Of a stretch of 64,000 nucleotides of DNA, positions 36,448 to 45,284 are shown in pieces. A program made the translations under genes and the position numbers. Position 1 is the first letter of the stretch. Every line of letters begins with the position of its first letter. The notes beneath the pieces are model-generated. The model saw nothing but the letters and a program-made list of their open reading frames with translations. It did no database searches and had not been told where the DNA came from. The stretch spans positions 186,001 to 250,000 of the forward strand of contig CAWBZB010000006.1 of the NCBI GenBank assembly GCA_963793105.1, written 5' to 3'. The DNA is from UBA10649 sp963793105. GTDB lineage: Bacteria; Actinomycetota; Actinomycetes; S36-B12.

Positions 36448-38121
36448 GTGCCGTCGATACGCATCGCGCTCGCGCAGGTCAACCCCACCGTGGGAGACCT
36501 CGCCGGCAACGCTGCGCTCGTGCGGACGGCCGTGGTCGAGGCCGCCGACCGTGGCGCGACGCTGGTCCTCTTCCCCGAGATGGTCCTGACGGGGTACCCG
36601 GTCGAGGATCTCGCCCTGCGCCCGTCCTTCCAGGAGGCTGCCCGCGCCGCCCTCGCCGACCTGGCCGCGTCGCTCGCCGACGGCGGGCTCGGCGACGTCA
36701 CCTGCCTGATCGGCTGCCTCGACTTCCTCGATGAGGGACCCGAGGCGACCACGGGCCGCCCCAGGCGGGCCCCGGTGAACGCGGCCGCCGTGGTTCGCGG
36801 CGGGCAGGTGCTGGCGCGATACGTCAAGCACCACCTGCCGAACTACGGGGTCTTCGACGAGGCTCGATACTTCGTCCCCGGCGACGAGCCGCTCATCGTG
36901 GAGGTCGACGGAGTCTCCGTCGCGGTCGCCATCTGCGAGGACCTCTGGCAGGAGGGCGGCCCCGTCGCCTGGGCCCGGATGCGCGGCGCGCAGGTGCTCG
37001 CCGTGCTGAACGCGTCACCGTACGAGCAGGACAAGGACGACGTGCGGCTCGCGCTGTGCCAGCAGCGGGCCCGGGAGTCCGGGGCGGTGCTCGCCTACGC
37101 CAACATGATCGGCGGCCAGGACGAGCTCGTCTTCGACGGTGACTCCCTTGTCGTGGCTCCCGACGGCACGGTGCTGGCCCGCGCACCTCAGTTCGAGCCG
37201 ACGCTCCTGGTCCTCGACGTGGATCCGGGCGTCGCGCACCCGGAGCCCGGCCCCCAGTCCCCTCGGCTGGACACCCATGCCGAGGTCTACGGCGCGCTCG
37301 TTCTCGCCCTGCGCGACTATGTCGAGAAGAACGGTTTCCGATCAGTGCTCTTCGGCCTGAGCGGCGGGATCGACTCCGCGCTCGTGGCGGCGCTGGCCTG
37401 CGATGCCTTCGGACCGGAGCGGGTCTTCGCGGTGGCGATGCCCAGCATGTACTCGTCGGGCCACTCCGTGGCGGACGCCTACGACCTCGCCGCACGCACG
37501 GGCATCGGCATCCGCACGGTACCCATCGCGCCCATGTTCGACGCCTACCAGTCCGCCCTCCACCTGACCGGCCTGGCTGAGGAGAACCTCCAGGCCCGCG
37601 TCCGCGGGACGACGCTCATGGCGCTCTCGAACGCCGAGGGGCACCTGGTGCTGGCGACCGGCAACAAGAGCGAGCTGTCCGTCGGCTACTCCACGATCTA
37701 CGGCGACGCGGTCGGCGGGTTCGCCCCCATCAAGGACGTCCCCAAGACGCTCGTCTGGGAGCTGTCGCGGTGGCGCAACGAGCACGCCGCGAGCCGCGGC
37801 GAGACGCCACCGATCCCGCCGAACAGCATCGACAAGCCACCCAGCGCCGAGCTGAGGCCCGGGCAGCAGGACACCGACTCACTGCCCGACTACCTGCTTC
37901 TCGACCAGCTCCTGGAGTCCTACGTCGCCGGCGACCGGAGCGCAGCCGACCTCGTCGCCGACGGCTTCGATCCCGCACTGGTCGAGCGCATCCTGCGCCT
38001 GACCGACCTGGCCGAGTACAAGCGGCGGCAGTACCCCCCGGGCACGAAGATCTCGCTACGAGCGTTCGGTCGTGATCGTCGACTGCCGATCACGAATCGC
38101 TGGCGCGAGTCAGCCCCGTGA
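36448..38121 (+). CDS. nadE: NAD+ synthase, glutamine-hydrolysing
   Basis: 557 aa. N-terminal nitrilase-type glutaminase (about 1-270) with Glu in FPEMVLTG, Lys in YVKHHLPN and nucleophile C163 in AICEDLW. C-terminal synthetase with PP-loop SGGIDSA at 305-311. Glutamine supplies the amide nitrogen, which may explain the shared nitrogen-control region with glnA2. GTG 36448 has TAGTGT (36436-36441) exactly 6 nt upstream: probably leaderless. The 3' end overlaps the convergent tetR gene by 32 bp. Confidence 0.95.
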   Translation: MPSIRIALAQVNPTVGDLAGNAALVRTAVVEAADRGATLVLFPEMVLTGYPVEDLALRPSFQEAARAALADLAASLADGGLGDVTCLIGCLDFLDEGPEATTGRPRRAPVNAAAVVRGGQVLARYVKHHLPNYGVFDEARYFVPGDEPLIVEVDGVSVAVAICEDLWQEGGPVAWARMRGAQVLAVLNASPYEQDKDDVRLALCQQRARESGAVLAYANMIGGQDELVFDGDSLVVAPDGTVLARAPQFEPTLLVLDVDPGVAHPEPGPQSPRLDTHAEVYGALVLALRDYVEKNGFRSVLFGLSGGIDSALVAALACDAFGPERVFAVAMPSMYSSGHSVADAYDLAARTGIGIRTVPIAPMFDAYQSALHLTGLAEENLQARVRGTTLMALSNAEGHLVLATGNKSELSVGYSTIYGDAVGGFAPIKDVPKTLVWELSRWRNEHAASRGETPPIPPNSIDKPPSAELRPGQQDTDSLPDYLLLDQLLESYVAGDRSAADLVADGFDPALVERILRLTDLAEYKRRQYPPGTKISLRAFGRDRRLPITNRWRESAP

Positions 38122-38710
38122 GTATGACGTCGACGACCGCCTCGACGCTGACGTTGCCGCTGACGCTCCCCCACATCCCCAGGTAGAGCATCGGTCCCAC
38201 GAGGACCGGCACCACGGCGTCGGGGTCGATGCCCTCTCGAAGCTCGCCTGCCTCGACTCCGTCGGCGATGATCGATCGCAGCAGCGCCCGGCGCGGCGCG
38301 AGGACCCGCGACTGCACGAGGTCGGCGAGCTCCGGATCGCAGGACCCCTGAGCCGCCGCGTGCATGAGGATGCGCCCCCGGACGGACGCGGAGGTACGCC
38401 GGCGGACTGCCTCCAGAGCCTCGATCAGCCGACCGCGCACCGGACCCGGTGGCGGCACCGGCGGCAGGTCGTCGTTCAGCCGCTCGAGCACGCCCACGAC
38501 CAGATCGTTGCGCGTGGGGAAGCGGCGGTACACCGAGGTCTTCGCCACTTCGGCCCGCTGCGCGACGTCCTCGACCGTGAAGCCCTCGAAACCTGCCTCG
38601 GCGATGATCTCGAGCGCGGCGGTGGTGATGGCACGGTCGATGCGCGCGTCCCGCGGGCGCCCCCGGCGACCTGTCGACGTCGCCGCATGCTCCCGGGCGA
38701 CGGCCGTCAC
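38090..38710 (-). CDS. TetR/AcrR-family transcriptional regulator
   Basis: 206 aa. N-terminal HTH: ITTAALEIIAEAGFEGFTVE then VAQRAEVAKTSVYRRFPTRN, a textbook TetR DNA-binding domain. The C-terminus is a ligand-binding helical domain. The ATG overlaps the stop of the DHA2 transporter gene (ATGA), so the pump and its probable repressor are cotranscribed. A CGAACATATTTCG imperfect palindrome at the pump promoter is a candidate operator. Confidence 0.9.
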   Translation of the reverse strand: MTAVAREHAATSTGRRGRPRDARIDRAITTAALEIIAEAGFEGFTVEDVAQRAEVAKTSVYRRFPTRNDLVVGVLERLNDDLPPVPPPGPVRGRLIEALEAVRRRTSASVRGRILMHAAAQGSCDPELADLVQSRVLAPRRALLRSIIADGVEAGELREGIDPDAVVPVLVGPMLYLGMWGSVSGNVSVEAVVDVILTGLTRASDS

Positions 38711-40437
38711 TCGGGTCGGCTCTCGTCCGGGACCACGTACTCCTCGGCCGCCTCTTCGCGGTAGTGGGCGATCTCCTCGAGCACGAGGGCGTCAGTCGGG
38801 TCCTCGGGAGCGCCGACGGCGCGGTCGCCGCGCTCGGGAGGCGTGATGACGGGCAGCAGGAAGAACACGACCAGTGCCGCGATGATGACCATGCCCACGG
38901 AGATGTACGTCGCCACGTGGGACGCGCTCAGGAAGGATTCGTACGCACCGGCCCGCAGGGTCTCGACAATCGACTCGGGCAGGCCGCCGGCCGCCGCCTG
39001 GTTCAGGACCACGTCGGCGGCCACCACGGACTCCGAGGCCGACTCAGCCGCCGCGGGGTCGATCGGGATGGGGGACGACGCGAGCGCCGTCGACAGGTTC
39101 GACGCGTACTGGGTCGCAAGGACGGTCCCGATGACCGCGACGCCGAGGGCTCCGGCCACCTGGCGCACGGTGTTCTGCACGGCGGACCCGGCGCCGGCAC
39201 GGGCCAGCGGCAGGACGTTCTGCAGCACGGTGGATCCCGGTGCGATGACATTGCCCATGCCGAATCCGAAGGCGAAGAAGACCAGCAGGATCAGCCACAG
39301 CTCCGTGTCGATCTCCAGGAGGGCCAGCGCCACCAGCGAGAAGGCGACGATGACCAGCCCTGTCGTCATCACCGTGCGATAGCCGAACCGCTTCACCATC
39401 GCCGCGCTTCGAGGTGCCGCAATGAGCTGACCCACGGCGAACGGCAGGAAGCACAGCCCCGCCACCAGCGTGGAGTAGCCGCGCAGGATCTGCAGGTAGA
39501 AGGGCAGCGTGAAGGTGATACCCGTCATGGCGAAGAACGACAGGCTCACCGCGGTGAGGCTCACGGCGTAGCCACGGTTCTTGAACAGTGACACGTCGAA
39601 GCTCGCATGGTCGCTGCGCGCCTCGGTCCACAGGAAGAAGGCGATGAGCGCGACACCGGCGACCATCGGCCAGATCACGGTCGGGGCGAGCCAGTCGCGG
39701 GTGGACGACGCCTCGATGATGCCGTACACGAGGAGCACGAGCCCGGTGGCGGAGATGACGAGCCCGAGCAGGTCCAGCTTGCGGGGACTGGGGTTCCTCG
39801 TCTCGGGTACGACACGCAGGATGCCGATGATGCCGACGATGACGATCGGGATGTTGATGAGGAAGACCGAGCCCCAGTCGTTCCCCGTGGCCCAACTGCT
39901 CCAGTCGGGGTGCTCCAGCAGGATGCCGCCGAGGACCGGGCCGAGCGCTACGGCGGCGCCGACCGAGCCGGCCCAGGCACCGATGGCCTTGCCGCGTTCG
40001 TGCGGCGGGAAGACGACGGTGATGATCGCGAGGGTCGTCGGCATGACCGCTGCGCCGCCGACGCCCATCAGCGCGCGCATGATGATCAGTTGCATGGACG
40101 AGTCCGCGAAGGCGCAGGCAGCGGATGCCAGGCCGAAGATCACCAGGCCGATGAGCAGCACCCTCTTGCGTCCGATCCGGTCGCCCACGACGCCCCACGT
40201 GAACAGCAGCGAGGCGAAGACCAGGATGTAGGAGTCGATCGACCAGACCAGTTCGCTCTGCGTGGCCTGGAGGTCGGCCTGGATCGTCGGCAGGGCGATG
40301 TTGAGAACAGTGTTGTCGAGCACCACGATGAGCAGGCTCACCACGAGGACGCCGAGGATCGCCCATCTGCGCGGGTGACCTTCGCCGCTCGTCATCCACG
40401 CTTCGGATTCCACGTCCACTCCCGTTCCGCCGAACAT
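38707..40437 (-). CDS. DHA2-type MFS drug efflux transporter (14 TM)
   Basis: 576 aa if started at ATG 40437. Fourteen predicted helices; motif LDNTVLNIALPTI in helix 1 and GDRIGRKRVLLIG after helix 2 are DHA2/EmrB hallmarks. The C-terminal tail is acidic. Exports drugs or toxic compounds with proton antiport. Other possible starts are GTG near 40416 and ATG 40395, the latter closer to the family N-terminus; none has a strong Shine-Dalgarno. TACGGT on this strand is a possible -10 upstream. Confidence 0.88.
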   Translation of the reverse strand: MFGGTGVDVESEAWMTSGEGHPRRWAILGVLVVSLLIVVLDNTVLNIALPTIQADLQATQSELVWSIDSYILVFASLLFTWGVVGDRIGRKRVLLIGLVIFGLASAACAFADSSMQLIIMRALMGVGGAAVMPTTLAIITVVFPPHERGKAIGAWAGSVGAAVALGPVLGGILLEHPDWSSWATGNDWGSVFLINIPIVIVGIIGILRVVPETRNPSPRKLDLLGLVISATGLVLLVYGIIEASSTRDWLAPTVIWPMVAGVALIAFFLWTEARSDHASFDVSLFKNRGYAVSLTAVSLSFFAMTGITFTLPFYLQILRGYSTLVAGLCFLPFAVGQLIAAPRSAAMVKRFGYRTVMTTGLVIVAFSLVALALLEIDTELWLILLVFFAFGFGMGNVIAPGSTVLQNVLPLARAGAGSAVQNTVRQVAGALGVAVIGTVLATQYASNLSTALASSPIPIDPAAAESASESVVAADVVLNQAAAGGLPESIVETLRAGAYESFLSASHVATYISVGMVIIAALVVFFLLPVITPPERGDRAVGAPEDPTDALVLEEIAHYREEAAEEYVVPDESRPE

Positions 40438-40443
40438 ATTTCG
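40431..40443. promoter_or_regulatory. Candidate TetR operator at the efflux gene start
   Basis: CGAACATATTTCG is an imperfect 13-bp inverted repeat (CGAA...TTCG) that overlaps the proposed start codon of the DHA2 pump, just downstream of a TACGGT hexamer. Position suits repression by the TetR protein encoded in the same operon. Confidence 0.35.
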
Positions 40444-40562
40444 ACACGCCACCGTAGCGTAATCATGGGTACCGGCACGCCGCTGGCCCGGCCCACGGTC
40501 CACGTGCGATCATGGTCCCGTCCGGGGACTCCACCGAGGAGCCTCGAGATGGGAGAACGGTG

Positions 40563-41384
40563 ATGTCCTTCTACGGCATGCCCGAGGGCCGACGCGTCAC
40601 AATGCGCGATCTGGCCGAAGCCACCCGACGTGGCGAGAAGTGGCCGATGATCACGGCCTACGACGCCCTGACCGCGCGCATCTTCGACGAGGCGGGCATC
40701 CCCGCGCTTCTCGTCGGCGACTCGGCGGCGATGGTCGTGTACGGACACGACTCCACCCTTCCGGTCACCGTGGACGAACTCCTGCCGTTGGTGCGGGCGG
40801 TCGTCCGAGGCGCGCCACGGGCCCTGGTGGTCGCCGACCTTCCCTTTGGCTCGTACCAGGCCTCCCCCGCGCAGGCACTCGAGACCGCCGCGACCTTCAT
40901 GAAGGCCGGAGGCGCGCACGCCGTCAAGCTGGAGGGCGGAGCGCCCATGCGCCCGCAGGTGGAGATGCTGTCCAGTGCGGGGATTCCCGTCATCGGCCAT
41001 CTGGGCCTCACGCCGCAGTCGGTCAACATGCTCGGCGGCTACCGAGTGCAGGGTCGGGGGGAAGCGGGTGAACTGCTCATGCAGGACGCCAAGGCCATGG
41101 AGGCCGCTGGCGCCAGCGCCATCGTTCTCGAAGTCGTCCCTGCCGACCTGGCAGCCCGGGTGAGCGAGGTCCTGACCATTCCGACCATCGGTATCGGCGC
41201 GGGTGCGGCCACGGACGCGCAGGTCATCGTCTGGCAGGATCTCGTCGGACTGACCGACGGCCCCACGCCTCGCTTCGTCAAGCGGTACGCCGACGTGCGC
41301 TCGGTGATCGCGGACGCGGTGTCCCAGTGGGGGTCAGACGTCGCCTCCGGCGCCTACCCGACTTCGGAGCACGAGTACCGCTGA
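40563..41384 (+). CDS. panB: 3-methyl-2-oxobutanoate hydroxymethyltransferase
   Basis: 273 aa. Family motifs MITAYDALTARIFDEAGIP, LVGDSAAMVVYGHDSTLPVT, KLEGG and HLGLTPQSVNMLGGYRVQGR are intact, covering the Mg2+ and ketopantoate sites. First committed step of pantothenate synthesis, using methylene-tetrahydrofolate. ATG 40563 has GGGAGAA about 7 nt upstream; a longer in-frame ATG at 40512 adds non-family sequence. panC and panD are not in the window. Confidence 0.96.
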   Translation: MSFYGMPEGRRVTMRDLAEATRRGEKWPMITAYDALTARIFDEAGIPALLVGDSAAMVVYGHDSTLPVTVDELLPLVRAVVRGAPRALVVADLPFGSYQASPAQALETAATFMKAGGAHAVKLEGGAPMRPQVEMLSSAGIPVIGHLGLTPQSVNMLGGYRVQGRGEAGELLMQDAKAMEAAGASAIVLEVVPADLAARVSEVLTIPTIGIGAGAATDAQVIVWQDLVGLTDGPTPRFVKRYADVRSVIADAVSQWGSDVASGAYPTSEHEYR

Positions 41385-41405
41385 GACTCGCGACCCGGAG
41401 GCTGG

Positions 41406-42122
41406 ATGTTCCTCGAGAACCTCGTCGTCGACGCGTTCGATCCGCAGCGGCTGGGCAGGTTCTGGGAGGCGGTCGTCGGTGGCGAGCGCCTCACCGACGA
41501 ACCTGACGGCTTCGAGACGAGTCTCACCGTCGACGGTGTGCACATGCTCGATCTGTGCTTCCAGCGCGTCCCCGAACCTCTAGTCGCGCGACCACGACTC
41601 CACCTGGACCTCCTCGGCGGGGCCGCCCAGACCCACGTGGTCGAACGTCTGGTCGGACTGGGCGCACGTCACCTCGACATCGGGCAAGGCGACGTGCCGT
41701 GGGTGGTGCTCGCCGACCCGGAGGGCAACCCCTGCTGCGTCGTGGAGGATCGAGCCGTGTACTCCGATACTGGCCCCATCGCCGCGCTGCCGCTGGAGGT
41801 GGTCGACCCCGACGCAGCCGCGGAGTTCTGGTCCTGGCTGACCGGCTGGACCGACGTGCTCGGCGTCGCGCCCCGCACCCTGCGCCATCGGTCACGACGT
41901 GGACCGCTCCTCGACCTGAATCCTGAGCGGGGTCCCAAGGGCCCGACCAAGAACCGAATGCACCTGGACGTCCGACTCGAGAGCGCCGACGATCCCGACA
42001 CCGTTGCGGCGGGAATCGTCGAGCGTGGCGGGCGCGAGCTCCACCCGGGGTGGGGAGAACTGCCCTGGCGGCACTACGCGGATCCGTCAGGCAACGAGTT
42101 CTGCATACTGCCCGCGCGCTAG
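41406..42122 (+). CDS. VOC (glyoxalase/bleomycin-resistance) family protein, two modules
   Basis: 238 aa made of two vicinal-oxygen-chelate modules, about 1-118 and 122-238. Each ends with the family's ADPEGNPCCVV or ADPSGNEFCIL strand. Such proteins are metal enzymes or antibiotic-binding proteins; no specific function can be given. GGAGGCTGG lies before ATG 41406. Follows panB by 21 nt. Confidence 0.85.
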   Translation: MFLENLVVDAFDPQRLGRFWEAVVGGERLTDEPDGFETSLTVDGVHMLDLCFQRVPEPLVARPRLHLDLLGGAAQTHVVERLVGLGARHLDIGQGDVPWVVLADPEGNPCCVVEDRAVYSDTGPIAALPLEVVDPDAAAEFWSWLTGWTDVLGVAPRTLRHRSRRGPLLDLNPERGPKGPTKNRMHLDVRLESADDPDTVAAGIVERGGRELHPGWGELPWRHYADPSGNEFCILPAR

Positions 42123-42126
42123 GCGC

Positions 42127-42268
42127 GGGCTCGCTTCGCTCACTCCTCGGCTAGACGTCGCTCCTTCTGACGCCGCCTCCGGGGCTCGCTTCGCTCACTC
42201 CTCGGCTAGACGTCGTCCTCTGACGCCGCCTCCGGGGCTCGCTTCGCTCACTCCTCGGCTAGACGTCG
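42127..42268. repeat. Tandem repeat (2.6 copies of a 53-55 bp unit) in a convergent intergenic region
   Basis: Units begin at 42127, 42182 and 42235 with GGGCTCGCTTCGCTCACTCC and continue TCGGCTAGACGTCG. Unit 1 is 55 bp, unit 2 is 53 bp, the third stops after 34 bp. The third copy contains the last codons and stop of npdG, so the other two are copies of that gene's 3' end moved outwards. It fills the space between the VOC and npdG genes. Confidence 0.85.
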
Positions 42269-42948
42269 GTCACCCGGATACCGGCGTGCGCCTTGTACCG
42301 CCGGTTCATCGAGATCAGGTTCGCAGTCATCGCCTCGACCTGACCGGCGTTGCGCAGCCGACCGCCGTAGATCCCGCGAATCCCGGCGATCCGACCGGCC
42401 AGCGCCTGAACCGTGTCCGTCGCCTCGCGATCGTCACCGAGCACGAGGACATCGGTGTCGATGACGTCGACGGAGTCATCGAGCAGCAGCACCGCCGAGA
42501 TGTGATGGAAGGCCGCCACCACGCGGCTCTCGTCCAGGATCGCGGCGGCCTGCTGGGCGGCCGATCCCTCCTCGACCCGTAGCGCGAACGCACCTTGCTT
42601 GTCGAAGCCGAGCGGGTTGACGCAGTCCACGACGATCTTGCCCCGCAGCGCCTCACGCAGTGCCGACACCAGTGCCGCATGACCGTCCCAAGGAACGGCG
42701 ACGATGACGACATCACAGGAGCGGGCGCAGTCCTCGTTGGCACGTCCCACGACGCCCAGACCGATCTCGTCCGCGATCGCGGATGCTCGCCCGGCGTCCC
42801 GGGACCCGATGGTCACGTGATGACCGGCGAGCGCGAACCGTCGCGCGAGCCCTCGCCCCTGCTCCCCCGTTCCGCCAAGGACGCCGATGGTCAGGTGCGA
42901 CACGTCGGGCAGCTCACTGGGATTCGGGTGCTTCGTGTCAGTCGTCAC
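42259..42948 (-). CDS. npdG: NADPH-dependent F420 reductase
   Basis: 229 aa. N-terminal Rossmann motif IGVLGGTGEQGRGLARRFA, middle VIVAVPWDGHAALV and NPLGFDKQGAF, and the family's C-terminal MNRRYKAHAGIRVTDV. Transfers hydride between NADPH and coenzyme F420. The start is taken at GTG 42948, 27 nt from the divergent MFS start; a GTG further in is possible. The 3' end lies in the tandem repeat. Implies that this organism makes or uses F420. Confidence 0.9.
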   Translation of the reverse strand: MTTDTKHPNPSELPDVSHLTIGVLGGTGEQGRGLARRFALAGHHVTIGSRDAGRASAIADEIGLGVVGRANEDCARSCDVVIVAVPWDGHAALVSALREALRGKIVVDCVNPLGFDKQGAFALRVEEGSAAQQAAAILDESRVVAAFHHISAVLLLDDSVDVIDTDVLVLGDDREATDTVQALAGRIAGIRGIYGGRLRNAGQVEAMTANLISMNRRYKAHAGIRVTDV

Positions 42949-42975
42949 GACCGGCGATCCTGCCACACTTCTGCA

Positions 42976-44278
42976 GTGACCACCCCCGGAGACCAGCCTG
43001 CGGGAGGGCGACTCGCGCGCATGCGGGTCGACCTGAGCCCCCTGCGCGCCTCGCGGGACTTCCGGCTGATCTTCGCCAGTGGGCTGGTCACCTACCTCGG
43101 GTCGATGATCACCTACGTCGCCCTGCCCTTCCAGGTCGCGGAACTCACCGGCTCGTTCCTCGCCGTCGGACTGATCGGACTTGCCGAGCTGGTGCCCCTC
43201 GTCCTGTTCGGTCTCTACGGGGGTGCCCTCGCGGACGCGGTCGACCGGCGCGTCATGGTCGTCACGACAGAGATCGCCTCCGCCGTCCTGGTCGCCACCC
43301 TGCTCGTGAACAGCCTGCTGCCGACTCCGCAGCTCTGGGTGCTCTACGTGGTCGCCATGCTCCTGGCTGCAGTCGACGGATTGCAGCGCCCTTCCCTGGA
43401 GGCGATGATCCCGCGCGTCGTCGCGCACGACCAGCTTGCGGCCGCCGCAGCGCTGACATCGGTCCGGTGGCAGCTCGGCAGCATCGTGGGTCCGGCGATC
43501 GGTGGCCTGCTGCTCAGCGCCGGCGGCGCCGTTGCCGCGTACGGAGTCGACGTCGCTACGTTCATCGTGTCGATCGTGCTGCTGTGGCGCCTGCGCAGTA
43601 TCCGCGCCGCACGGGCCGGAGACGAGCGACCCTCCCTGCGCCACATCGTCGACGGTGTCAGGTACGCCTGGACCCGCAAGGACCTCCTCGGTACGTACGC
43701 CGTCGACCTCATCGCTATGACGTTCGCATTCCCCTACGCACTCTTCCCCTTCCTGGCAGATGGAGCTCGGCGCACCGTGGGCCCTCGGACTGCTGTACTC
43801 AGCAGGAGCGGTCGGCTCGTTGCTCGTCACGCTCACCAGCGGCTGGACGTCGTCCGTGCACCGTCACGGACGCGCGATCGTCGTCGCAGCCGGCGTCTGG
43901 GGACTGGGTATCGCGATGGTCGCGATCACGGACTCACTGTGGTGGGTTCTGCTGTTCCTCGCAGTCGCCGGTGGCGCCGACATGGTCAGCGGGATCTTCC
44001 GCAGCGTCATGTGGAACCAGACGATTCCTGACGAGATGCGCGGACGCATGGCCGGCATCGAACTGCTGAGCTACTCGATCGGCCCACTGCTCGGTCAGGT
44101 CCGAAGCAGCACCGCCGCGTCACTGACCTCACTGCGCATGTCATTCCTCAGCGGTGGGATCCTGTGCATCGTCGGTGTCGGCGTCGCGGCAATTGCGTTG
44201 CCATCACTATGGAAATACGACGACCGCACCAGCGCTGAGGCATCCGAACAACGTGAACGCCGACGCCTTCAGGACTGA
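42976..44278 (+). pseudogene. MFS transporter (MFS_3/enterobactin-exporter type), frame broken by one base
   Basis: The first half starts at GTG 42976 (LSPLRASRDFRLIFASGLVT) and the second half runs in the next frame to 44278. At 43757-43765, GCAGATGGAGCTC has one extra G: without it, FLADELGAPWALGLLYSAG reads straight through, giving about 433 aa with 12 helices. CACACT (42964-42969) lies exactly 6 nt before the GTG, so it is probably leaderless. Likely exporter of unknown substrate; intact if the extra base is a sequence error. Confidence 0.82.
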
Positions 44279-44409
44279 GTCGCGCACCACTGCGCGGTGC
44301 ACATGACCGCTGCAACGCGATGCGTTACGTCATGCGTGGCGGCGTTGACACGTCGCGCGTGATCGACACGCAGCATCCGGACCGCGCGTATGCCTTTGTC
44401 TTTTGTGTG

Positions 44410-44453
44410 CTGCTCTGTCAAAGTTGTGGCCAAGGAACCCTGCAACAGAGCAG
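44410..44453 (+). promoter_or_regulatory. Hairpin upstream of the H1-like gene
   Basis: CTGCTCTGT (44410-44418) pairs perfectly with ACAGAGCAG (44445-44453) around a 26-nt loop, 24 nt before the start codon. It would lie in the 5' untranslated region and could affect translation or mRNA stability. The rest of the 200-nt intergenic region holds a TTGACA at 44345-44350 without a convincing -10. Confidence 0.35.
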
Positions 44454-44476
44454 AGTTCGACGACACGGGAGGCAAC

Positions 44477-44962
44477 GTGGCGGTCGCAAAGAAGACTGCA
44501 CGCAAGGCGCCGGCCAAGAAGGCGGCTCCGCGCAAGGCTGTTGCGAAGAAGGCTCCGGCCAAGAAGGCACCGGCCCGCAAGGCAGTCGCAAAGAAGGCAC
44601 CGGCCAAGAAGGCACCGGCCCGCAAGGCTGCCGCGAAGAAGGCACCGGCCAAGAAGGCACCTGCGCGCAAGGCACCGGCCCGCAAGGCCGCCGTCAAGAA
44701 GGCACCCGCGCGCAAGGCCGCCGTCAAGAAGGCACCCGCGCGCAAGGCCGCCGTCAAGAAGGCACCCGCGCGCAAGGCCGCCGTCAAGAAGGCACCCGCG
44801 CGCAAGGCCGCCGTCAAGAAGGCACCCGCGCGCAAGGCCGCCGTCAAGAAGGCACCCGCCCGCAAGGCCGCCGTCACGAAGGCACCCGCCCGCAAGGCAC
44901 CCGCCCGCAAGGCACCGGCCCGCAAGGCCGCTGCGAAGAAGGCACCCGCGCGCAAGCGCTAG
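44477..44962 (+). CDS. Histone H1-like Lys/Ala/Pro-repeat protein
   Basis: 161 aa from GTG 44477 (GGGAGGC upstream). Nearly the whole protein is repeats of AKKAPARKA or KAPARKAAVK; there is no HU fold or other globular domain. Composition is Lys/Arg/Ala/Pro, like the C-terminal tail of actinobacterial HupB and of histone H1, so it should bind DNA without sequence preference and condense it. At DNA level five identical 30-bp units (44701-44850) are followed by near copies, so the length may vary between strains. Followed by a strong terminator. Confidence 0.85.
   Translation: MAVAKKTARKAPAKKAAPRKAVAKKAPAKKAPARKAVAKKAPAKKAPARKAAAKKAPAKKAPARKAPARKAAVKKAPARKAAVKKAPARKAAVKKAPARKAAVKKAPARKAAVKKAPARKAAVKKAPARKAAVTKAPARKAPARKAPARKAAAKKAPARKR
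44701..44880 (+). repeat. 30-bp coding tandem repeat
   Basis: Five identical copies of a 30-bp unit beginning GGCACCCGCGCGCAAGGCCG (44701-44850), then one copy with two changes (44851-44880). Each encodes ten residues, APARKAAVKK-type. Identity at silent sites shows recent expansion. Confidence 0.9.
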
Positions 44963-44987
44963 GCGCGTTCTCGTCCCATGACGAGGT

Positions 44988-45021
44988 GAAGGGGCCCGCA
45001 CCACTCGGTGCGGGCCCCTTC
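44988..45021. terminator. Terminator between convergent H1-like and small-protein genes
   Basis: A perfect 15-bp stem GAAGGGGCCCGCACC (44988-45002) with GGTGCGGGCCCCTTC (45007-45021) and 4-nt loop ACTC. It lies between two convergent genes and can serve both. Confidence 0.85.
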
Positions 45022-45042
45022 GGTCGTCTCGTGCGGAAGCGA

Positions 45043-45201
45043 CTAGTCGTCGCCCGCGTCAAAGGCCTCGTTGCGTTCGTGCGCCAGCTGCATAGCGCCG
45101 TTTGCCTCCGCCTCGGTCGCGTAGGGACCCATGCGCTCTGCATTCGCGCACCCGTCCTGCGGCTCCACCTTCTGATGGACCAGGCAGTAGTACCAGCTCA
45201 T
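45043..45201 (-). CDS. Small conserved protein (52 aa), SPOR-like
   Basis: MSWYYCLVHQKVEPQDGCAN then AERMGPYATEAEANGAMQLA and an acidic tail. The pattern CLVH...GC...(R/M)GPY..EAEA is that of small actinobacterial proteins encoded beside map; function unknown. Two Cys may bind metal or form a disulfide. Start ATG 45201 has GGGAG 5 nt upstream; an in-frame ATG four codons earlier has none. Divergent from map. Confidence 0.72.
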   Translation of the reverse strand: MSWYYCLVHQKVEPQDGCANAERMGPYATEAEANGAMQLAHERNEAFDAGDD

Positions 45202-45284
45202 GAGAACTCCCATCGTCATCGGACGGCTCGGCCACTCGGTCAGCCCCCAACATATCGACTCGCCCTCGGATCTAGACTCCCCCC

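Noticed and set aside
42127..42268. Tandem repeat considered as CRISPR or attachment site
   Set aside because: No unique spacers and no integrase nearby; the units derive from the npdG 3' end.
44345..44350. TTGACA as promoter of the H1-like gene
   Set aside because: No acceptable -10 at 16-19 nt; too far from the gene without further evidence.
44701..44880. Regular 30-bp repeats considered as a CRISPR array
   Set aside because: No spacers between units; the repeats are in-frame coding sequence.
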